The notes beneath the pieces are model-generated. The model made no database searches. It worked only from the letters and a program-made list of their open reading frames with translations, and had not been told where the DNA came from. From assembly GCA_001800495.1 (NCBI GenBank), contig MGVM01000052.1, forward strand, positions 1 to 10,444: a stretch of DNA of 10,444 bases, written 5' to 3'. Source of the DNA: Elusimicrobia bacterium RIFOXYB2_FULL_48_7 (GTDB lineage: Bacteria; Elusimicrobiota; Endomicrobiia; CG1-02-37-114; XYA2-FULL-39-19). A program made the position numbers and the translations under genes. This document shows positions 1 through 5,511 of this stretch, piece after piece; within the stretch, counting starts at the first letter, position 1; every line of letters begins with the position of its first letter.

Positions 1-1
1 C

Positions 2-2971
2 CTGCGCAACTGTATGAGCAATGTTGTTTCTGAGGCCTGGGGTTCCGCCACGAATTACCAGCGGGGAACCCTGAGCTTTGAGGTTTACAACAATGTTTTC
101 GGCGGCGGGGACGCTGACGCTCCTTATCCTCTTTATTACAAGGGCGGCACGGGCGTGCTTTTCAATAATACGATCCAGGGCAGCTGTTTCGGTTTTCCGT
201 ATTTCCGGCTTGGCGATTACAGGATAGAATCCCATTACCAGGTAATAACCGGGGGCTATTACTGGATGAGCATGTGCGACGGCTTAAGCCCGATAGACGG
301 CAACCTGCCGGCTGATGCTACCGCTACCGGAGTTCACACCGGCAGTGATGATTCTGACACGCTGGTGTGCGCGGGAAAAACCTGGACGCCCAACCAGTGG
401 GCGGGCTACGCGGTCAGGAATAAAAGCGACCCCGAATGTGCCGGCTACATAATCTCTAATACCGCCGACACGCTCACCACATGCACGGTAATGATATTCA
501 GCACCGCCGGTTATATAAATTGTACCAGCTCAGACCCGGATAGGGAAGTCAGCATTTCCGGCCTTGGCAACGTGGGGCCGTTGAAAAGTTTTGTCAGCAA
601 GAAGATAGGGTCAAGTTCCAGCCGGTACCAGAAAATATCCTGGTATGTGCAAACCTCCGGCGCCATACCTTCAACGGGCACGGCGAGTATTTCAGGAGGC
701 AGCGGCTCCGGGACTTACCTTGCGGTGAAAAAACTCGGGTTTGGCGGCAAAAACCACTGGGATAACGGCGACAGCTTTGTGATCACGGATGGTTATCCCG
801 GCCTTGACCAGCTGGGCCGGTCGCCGGGAACCGAGCTTGTAAACGGCACGACCGTGCAGAAATCAGAACCGGTGTACGAGTGGAACAACAACCTGGACGG
901 CGTGCCGACCCACCTTGACGTGGATAACGGGACCGAGACGCATATCAAGGAAAACAGGGATTTCTACAATCTTGATAAAACAGCTCTTGGCTACACTCCT
1001 TACACTTATCCGCACCCGCTTACCTTAATGGATGTGGTTGACACCAGCTCGCCAATCGCGCCAAGCGCTGTGCGCGACGGCACGGGCTCTTCGGATATTG
1101 ATTTCATTTATTCCTCCACCACTTTGTCCGCCAACTGGAACGCCGGTTCTGATAATGAATCAGGTATTTCAGGCTACCAGTACGCTATCGGCACAGCACC
1201 CGGAAGCACGAACGTACTGGCGTACCAATCCGTAGGTTTACCGTCTGTGATAAGGGCCGGCCTGAATTTAACAACCGGTGCTACGTATTACTTCAGCGTG
1301 AGGTCTGTTAACGGTGTAGGGCTTGTAAGCACCGGCACCGCGGTTTCAAACGGTCAGTATGTAACGGCCGACGGAACTCCGCCGGCCGCGCCCGGGATTG
1401 TGCGCGACGGCGCTGTCGCGGGCGTGGATATTTCAACAACGAGTTTAACAACGCAATTAAGCGCGAACTGGACGCAAGGGAGCGACTCAGAGTCGGGAAT
1501 TTCAGGATACAAATATGCCATCGGTACCACGGCCGGCGCATCTGACACAGCAGGGTGGGCAACGCTTGGCAACGTTTTAACAGCCACAAAGACAAGCCTG
1601 GCATTAAGCGCCGGCACAACATATTATTTCAGCGTTAAATCAGTGAACGGGGCTGGCCTGGAAAGCGCCGCGGCAAACTCAAACGGCGTAGTGGTTATAA
1701 GCACGACGGTGGTGGACACATCATCTCCCACGGCGCCCGGGGTTGTGCGCGACGGCGCGACAGGCGGCGCGGATATTTCGTCAACGCAAAACACCGGTGT
1801 GCTTTCAGCCAACTGGACGCAAGGGAGCGACCCGGAATCCGGCGTTACCAGTTATCAATATGCCATTGGCACCACCGCAGGCGGCGTGAACACTGCCGGC
1901 TGGGCCTCGGTCGGGAATATCCTTGCGGTAACCAGGAGCGGGTTGTCGCTTTCAAACGGCACGACATATTATTTCAGCGTGAAAGCGGTGAACGCTTTCG
2001 GGCTGGTCGGCCCCTCCGCGAATTCAAACGGCCAGTATGTGGTGGCGATAGACACCGGCGATATAACTCCGCCGGCAAACATAGCGGTAGTCAGGGATGG
2101 AACCGGCGCCGATGAATCAGCAGCTGCATCAACAACACAGCTTAGCGCGAACTGGGATACCTCGGCTGACGCCGAGTCGGGCATAGCGCGCTATTGGTAT
2201 GCGATAGGCACTCAGCCGGGCGCCTCGGACACTCAGATATGGACAGACAACGGACAGTCAACGTCGTTAACGGCAATCGGCCTGACATTAATCGTTGGCG
2301 TTACCTATTATGTCAGCGTGGTTGCGGAAAACGGCGTGGGCCTGGAAAGTTCGACAACTACTTCGAGCGGGCAATATGCAGCCGCGCCTCCGCCTCCGGA
2401 CACAACCGGACCGGTGATTTCCGGGGTTTTCGCGCAGGGGATAACGACAGGCGGTGCCGCAATCATCTGGACAACCGATGAAGCATCAACCAGCCAGGTG
2501 GAATACGGGAAAACTACCGGCTACGGTAAAGCTTCAATCGAAGACATTTCGCTTACGCTCAACCATAACGCGGTTTTAACAGGGCTCACGGCAAACACGC
2601 TCTACCATTTCAGGGTAATAAGCATTGATGCCTCAACAAATGAGACTGTTTCAGCTGATTACACTTTCACTACGCTTCCGGAAACACAGCAAATCAGCGA
2701 AACCATCCACGCGTACCCGAATCCGTATAATTTGTCAAACGGAAGCAGCATGAAGTTCCGGGCCGCGGGCGCTGTGAGTTCCGAGGTAAGCATTTACACC
2801 ATCAGCGGCCGCCTGATAAAGAAACTCTCCAGCGAAGCTGGCGCCGGAGAAGAGATTGGCTGGGATGGCACCAATACCGATAACCAAAAAGTCAGCCGTG
2901 GTATTTACATTTACAAGATCACTACCAGCTCCGGCGGCACCATAACCGGCAAGATAGCTCTTACGAAGTAA
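2..2971 (+). CDS. Secreted beta-helix / multi-FnIII surface protein with T9SS-like C-terminus (5' partial)
   Basis: The frame is open from the first complete codon at position 2, and the ATG at 14 lies inside a domain, so the true start and signal peptide are upstream. Alignment with the paralogue at 4336 suggests about 260 or more N-terminal residues are missing. Counting from the ATG at 14: residues 1-340 are the end of a right-handed parallel beta-helix (pectin-lyase-like) region closing with the motif YTPYTYPHPL. FnIII-like repeats follow at about 342-452, 453-566, 567-682 and 683-795, each with an ANW...ESGI...YAIGT...TYYFSV pattern. A different Fn3 domain of the purple-acid-phosphatase N-terminal kind (TTDEASTSQVEYG) spans about 796-887. 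Residues 898-985 form a FlgD-Ig/T9SS type A-like module (HAYPNP, SGRLIKKL, WDGTNTD, GIYIYKI). No catalytic residues were identified. The likely role is adhesion to, or binding or cleavage of, polysaccharide outside the cell; the substrate is unknown. The architecture is well supported; enzymatic activity is not. Confidence 0.9.
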   Translation: MRNCMSNVVSEAWGSATNYQRGTLSFEVYNNVFGGGDADAPYPLYYKGGTGVLFNNTIQGSCFGFPYFRLGDYRIESHYQVITGGYYWMSMCDGLSPIDGNLPADATATGVHTGSDDSDTLVCAGKTWTPNQWAGYAVRNKSDPECAGYIISNTADTLTTCTVMIFSTAGYINCTSSDPDREVSISGLGNVGPLKSFVSKKIGSSSSRYQKISWYVQTSGAIPSTGTASISGGSGSGTYLAVKKLGFGGKNHWDNGDSFVITDGYPGLDQLGRSPGTELVNGTTVQKSEPVYEWNNNLDGVPTHLDVDNGTETHIKENRDFYNLDKTALGYTPYTYPHPLTLMDVVDTSSPIAPSAVRDGTGSSDIDFIYSSTTLSANWNAGSDNESGISGYQYAIGTAPGSTNVLAYQSVGLPSVIRAGLNLTTGATYYFSVRSVNGVGLVSTGTAVSNGQYVTADGTPPAAPGIVRDGAVAGVDISTTSLTTQLSANWTQGSDSESGISGYKYAIGTTAGASDTAGWATLGNVLTATKTSLALSAGTTYYFSVKSVNGAGLESAAANSNGVVVISTTVVDTSSPTAPGVVRDGATGGADISSTQNTGVLSANWTQGSDPESGVTSYQYAIGTTAGGVNTAGWASVGNILAVTRSGLSLSNGTTYYFSVKAVNAFGLVGPSANSNGQYVVAIDTGDITPPANIAVVRDGTGADESAAASTTQLSANWDTSADAESGIARYWYAIGTQPGASDTQIWTDNGQSTSLTAIGLTLIVGVTYYVSVVAENGVGLESSTTTSSGQYAAAPPPPDTTGPVISGVFAQGITTGGAAIIWTTDEASTSQVEYGKTTGYGKASIEDISLTLNHNAVLTGLTANTLYHFRVISIDASTNETVSADYTFTTLPETQQISETIHAYPNPYNLSNGSSMKFRAAGAVSSEVSIYTISGRLIKKLSSEAGAGEEIGWDGTNTDNQKVSRGIYIYKITTSSGGTITGKIALTK
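1037..2398 (+). repeat. Four tandem FnIII-like repeats in the first gene
   Basis: Four units of about 111-116 codons lie at 1037-1369, 1370-1711, 1712-2059 and 2060-2398. Each begins with a PP/SP..AP..VRDG stretch and continues with L-ANW, ESG, YAIGT, TYYFSV and a closing SNG or SSGQY. Units 2 and 3 share a 21-nt exact match starting at 1466 and 1811 (encoding NWTQGSD), which indicates fairly recent duplication or sequence exchange. The units serve as spacer or glycan-contact modules between the beta-helix and the cell-surface anchor; that role is inferred from family knowledge. Confidence 0.85.
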
Positions 2972-2988
2972 GAGTTATCGCAGTCCTC

Positions 2989-3015
2989 GTGTCGTTTACG
3001 GGGGTAAACTGGCAC
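2989..3015 (+). terminator. Possible weak terminator hairpin after the first gene
   Basis: A perfect 6-bp stem (GTTTAC / GTAAAC) with a GGGG loop is extended by five outer pairs (2989-2993 with 3011-3015), including one G-U pair and one bulged T. It lies 17 nt after the stop codon. No T-run follows, so it is either a weak intrinsic terminator or an mRNA 3'-end stabilising hairpin. Confidence 0.35.
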
Positions 3016-3030
3016 TAACGAAATAATAAG

Positions 3031-3090
3031 GATAATGGGGACTGTCCCCATTATCTATAACCAGAACCATCCCCCATTATTTTTGACCCC
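3031..3090. repeat. REP-like palindromic repeat, copy 1
   Basis: A perfect odd palindrome at 3031-3055 has 12-bp arms (GATAATGGGGAC / GTCCCCATTATC) around a central T. An AGAACCATCCC motif follows at 3063, then CCCCATTATTTTTGACCCC. The same GGGACTGTCCC core followed by AGAACCATCCC recurs at 8122-8155. Palindromes of the GGGACAGTCCC kind are often dispersed with IS200-like/REP-associated tyrosine transposases; no transposase gene is in the window, so this link is inference. The hairpin may also act as a transcriptional barrier between the first gene and the regulator. Confidence 0.7.
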
Positions 3091-3111
3091 ACCATTTTTT
3101 TTAAAAAGCCC

Positions 3112-3145
3112 TTGATTTTTTCAGAATTTGTGTTATAACTATAAT
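3112..3145 (+). promoter_or_regulatory. Putative sigma-70-type promoter of the regulator gene
   Basis: A -35-like TTGATT (3112-3117) is separated by 16 bp from an extended -10 element, TGTTATAAC (TG at 3131-3132, TATAAC at 3134-3139). An overlapping consensus TATAAT lies at 3140-3145. The 8-bp palindrome GTTATAAC at 3132-3139 overlaps the -10 element. The surrounding DNA is clearly more AT-rich than the coding regions. Transcription would start around 3146-3152, just before the 9-bp repeat cluster. Confidence 0.55.
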
Positions 3146-3152
3146 AGGTAGT

Positions 3153-3187
3153 CAAACAATCCAAACAATTCAAACAATAAATACAAT
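3153..3187. repeat. Phased 9-bp direct repeats (CAAACAAT), candidate operator
   Basis: Three perfect copies of CAAACAAT lie at 3153-3160, 3162-3169 and 3171-3178, spaced exactly 9 bp. A degenerate fourth copy (6 of 8 matches) lies in phase at 3180-3187. They fall at or just downstream of the predicted transcription start and upstream of the ribosome binding site. The 12-mer AAACAATTCAAA from this cluster recurs inside the gene at 3242-3253. Position suggests a binding site for the adjacent regulator or a slippage-prone leader; binding is not shown. Confidence 0.5.
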
Positions 3188-3218
3188 GACACCCAAACTA
3201 CAAGAAAGGACACCATTC

Positions 3219-4343
3219 ATGAAATTCGAACACGTAGATTTAAACAATTCAAAACCCTTGCCGGCCCAGGTAACTGAAATACTGGAGCGCAAAATAACAG
3301 AAAGGGAAATACCTGTAGGCCAGAAATTGCCTTCTCACAGGGAACTGCGCAAGATATTCAATGTGAGCATCAATACTATCAGCGAGGCCATTGCCAACCT
3401 TTCCAGGGACGGATATCTTTCAAGCAGAAGCAAGTACGGGACCTATGTTGTCAGCGCGCAAAAGGGAAAGCACGCTGGTTTGAGAACCGGCAGTGCCATC
3501 TGCCTGCTTGTCTGTCTCGGCGGCACCAAGAAAATAACGGGGAGCATGCAGTTTTCCGAGTTTATCAGCGGGGTGGAAGCGGCTGTGAAGGAAAATAACC
3601 TGCACCTGCTTTACAAAACCATGGATGATACCGACAGCGAGCTTTCATTCGACAACAAAGGCAAAAACATCGCCGGGCTGATCGTTACCGGGCACATCAC
3701 CCCCAAAAACTATAGTGTTATAAAGGAAGCAGGGATACCATTTATACTCATGGGCGATGTACTGCAGGATGAAAAAGTTGACGCGCCGCGGGAAGGGGTT
3801 GACCTGATCTGCAACGATGATACCGGGCTCACGTACCTTGCGGCAAAACACCTGATCGGCCTGGGGCACAGGGAAATACTCTATATCGCGAACCGGCTTT
3901 ACCAGTACCCCGTGAGCGTTGACCTTCTTGAGGGCTACAAAAAAGCGCTTAAAGAGGCGGGTATCGGCTTCAATGAAAAGCTGCTCGTTGAAACCGCCAA
4001 TATCGGCTATGAAGCGATGAAACATTTCCTGGAAAAGTCCCCCGGAGTACCGTTCTCGGCTATGGTCTGCAGCAACGCAAGCCGCTATACGTTTGAATCA
4101 ATAATGAAGGCCTTCCAGGATAAAAACATCACTGAACCTAAAGACATAGTTCTTGTCGGTTCCGATTACCCCGCCGGCACCACGCATTTAACGGTAGTAT
4201 ACAACGACCAGGCGGAAACCGGCAGGAAGGCGGTTGAGAAACTTGTGGAACGGCTGACTGACCCGGATTGGAAACCGCAGAGAGTCGTGCTCCAGGGCAA
4301 ACTTTATATTGATGAAATGGAAAAGGAGACGGCAAATGCTTAA
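3219..4343 (+). CDS. GntR-type winged-HTH regulator with LacI-like sugar-sensing domain
   Basis: This is a cytoplasmic DNA-binding transcription factor of 374 residues. Residues 12-80 form a GntR winged helix-turn-helix: LPAQVTEILERKI, then LPSHRELRKIFNVS and a recognition helix at about 50-65, ending in the wing SKYGTYVV. Residues 92-365 form a periplasmic-binding-protein-like sensor of the LacI/GalR (Peripla_BP_3) kind, with NDDTGLTYLAAKHL-GLGHREILYI at 199-223, GYKKALKEAGI at 239-249, SAMVCSNASRYTFESIMKAF at 280-299, VLVGSD, and an NDQAETGRKAVEKL helix near the end. Such sensors usually bind mono- or oligosaccharides; the ligand here is unknown. The ATG at 3219 was chosen over one at 3186 because AGAAAGGA (3203-3210) lies 8 nt upstream, while nothing resembling a ribosome binding site precedes 3186. 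Its end overlaps the next gene by 8 bp, implying co-transcription and coupled translation, so the downstream beta-helix gene is its most likely target. Confidence 0.9.
   Translation: MKFEHVDLNNSKPLPAQVTEILERKITEREIPVGQKLPSHRELRKIFNVSINTISEAIANLSRDGYLSSRSKYGTYVVSAQKGKHAGLRTGSAICLLVCLGGTKKITGSMQFSEFISGVEAAVKENNLHLLYKTMDDTDSELSFDNKGKNIAGLIVTGHITPKNYSVIKEAGIPFILMGDVLQDEKVDAPREGVDLICNDDTGLTYLAAKHLIGLGHREILYIANRLYQYPVSVDLLEGYKKALKEAGIGFNEKLLVETANIGYEAMKHFLEKSPGVPFSAMVCSNASRYTFESIMKAFQDKNITEPKDIVLVGSDYPAGTTHLTVVYNDQAETGRKAVEKLVERLTDPDWKPQRVVLQGKLYIDEMEKETANA
4323..4328 (+). promoter_or_regulatory. Ribosome binding site within the regulator gene, setting the next start
   Basis: AAGGAG lies 7 nt before the ATG at 4336, inside the last codons of the regulator. 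It supports 4336 over the earlier in-frame ATGs at 4309 and 4312: those would add a charged tail (MMKWKRRRQ) ahead of an otherwise clean signal peptide and have no comparable upstream site. Confidence 0.75.
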
Positions 4344-5478
4344 AACATTAAAAACAGTATCGTTTTTATTTTTCGGAGCCTGTTACCTGCCTCTTGCAGT
4401 TCTTTATGCCGACGTCCACGTGTCCACCTCCACTGACGAAGGTGCGGTGCAGTATGCGATTAACGCCGCCAGCCACGGCGATACAGTGACCATTCCTGCC
4501 GGCACGGCCAAGTGGTTCAGGGGCGTGAACATTTACAACAAGGGTATTACCCTGCAGGGCGCGGGAATGGACCCGGCAACGGGGACAGTAATAATTGACA
4601 GCACTACCGGCGGCAATTTGTCTTACCAGAACAAGAACCCCATCAATATCCAGAATACCACGGACAATTTTGTGCGCGTAACAGGGCTTGTAATTGACGG
4701 CACGGATATCCCGAATGCCGGTTCCCAGGCCGGGATTTACTTGATTGGCGACACGAAATTTTTCCGCATAGACCACATTTTTTTCAAGCAGCTGGCAAAG
4801 GGCGTCGGTTCGGGCGGGTATGTGGAGGGGCTTGTGGACCATTGCACTTTTTATCTTTACCCCGATGCCGGGAAAACCCCCATCACGGGCATCCCGGGGA
4901 CGCAATGGATGGTCAGCCCTTTCCCGACATCGATCTCTAATACATACCCGGAGAGCGCGAAGATGGATGTTGACTGGCAGAGGCCTCTTTCACTGGGCAC
5001 CTCCAACGCGGCTTATGTGGAGGATTGCCACTACAACTGGTCCGCGGAATGGATAAGCGCCTCCATACTGGGCGGCGACGGCGGCAACAGGATTGTGTTC
5101 AGGTATAATACCAGCAGCCCCGGGCCGGTTAATGCGCTTGAAAATTACGGCGTGGTGGGAAGCGCAACCAGGGGAATAGCAAGCATCGAGCTGTACAAGA
5201 ACAGGTACCATTTCACCGGCTCCGGTTATATGTTCCGTTTCGGCTCAGGCACGGGCATTATTTATGATAATGAATTCACCGGCAACTTGTCCTACGGGGC
5301 GAACAACTTTTTCGCGCAGAATTACAGGGCGGAAAACCCCGATAATGGTGTCCACAAGTTTTACTGGGGGCTGTGCAACGGCACGAACCCGCTGGACGGC
5401 AACGAGGCCGCGGACGCAACGGCCACGGGCGCGCATTCCGGCAGCGATGATTCAAATGTGCTGGTCTGTGCCGGATAA
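4336..5478 (+). CDS. Secreted right-handed beta-helix domain (N-terminal part before the TAA)
   Basis: This 380-residue open part starts with a typical signal peptide: Lys at 3 and 6, a hydrophobic core at about 8-23, and probable cleavage after LYA at residue 25. The Cys at 16 is not in a good lipobox. The mature protein begins DVHVSTSTDEGAVQYAINA, followed by HGDTVTIPAGT (47-57) and GITLQGAG (70-77), the usual first rungs of pectin-lyase-like beta-helix proteins. Helix rungs continue through VTGLVIDG, FRIDHIFF, VDHCTF, VEDCHYNW and IVFRYNT. The segment ends in the NPLDGNEAADATATGAHSGS region, which in the paralogue continues smoothly. No Asp/Lys/Arg catalytic set of a known polysaccharide lyase could be assigned. 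It overlaps the regulator gene by 8 bp. As it stands the product would be a truncated beta-helix without surface-attachment domains. Confidence 0.8.
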   Translation: MLKTLKTVSFLFFGACYLPLAVLYADVHVSTSTDEGAVQYAINAASHGDTVTIPAGTAKWFRGVNIYNKGITLQGAGMDPATGTVIIDSTTGGNLSYQNKNPINIQNTTDNFVRVTGLVIDGTDIPNAGSQAGIYLIGDTKFFRIDHIFFKQLAKGVGSGGYVEGLVDHCTFYLYPDAGKTPITGIPGTQWMVSPFPTSISNTYPESAKMDVDWQRPLSLGTSNAAYVEDCHYNWSAEWISASILGGDGGNRIVFRYNTSSPGPVNALENYGVVGSATRGIASIELYKNRYHFTGSGYMFRFGSGTGIIYDNEFTGNLSYGANNFFAQNYRAENPDNGVHKFYWGLCNGTNPLDGNEAADATATGAHSGSDDSNVLVCAG

Positions 5479-5511
5479 AACTGGACTGTAAACCAATGGG
5501 TTGGCTACGGG

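Noticed and set aside
1037..2398. Repeats considered as CRISPR or a DNA satellite
   Set aside because: The period of about 340 bp, protein-level conservation and intact frame show they are protein-domain repeats.
3186..3218. Earlier in-frame ATG for the regulator, adding 11 residues
   Set aside because: No ribosome binding site precedes it and it overlaps the repeat cluster; the ATG at 3219 has AGAAAGGA at the right distance and begins at the conserved domain edge.
4375..4386. Possible lipoprotein signal (Cys at residue 16)
   Set aside because: The residues before the Cys (FFGA) do not fit a lipobox, and a better signal-peptidase I site lies after residue 25.
4366..4905. 179-codon open frame on the minus strand
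   Set aside because: It lies wholly within the beta-helix coding region, has no recognisable domain, and is explained by codon bias of the plus-strand gene.
5476..5478. TAA reassigned to an amino acid in this organism
   Set aside because: The other genes in the window end in TAA at points matching their expected domain ends.
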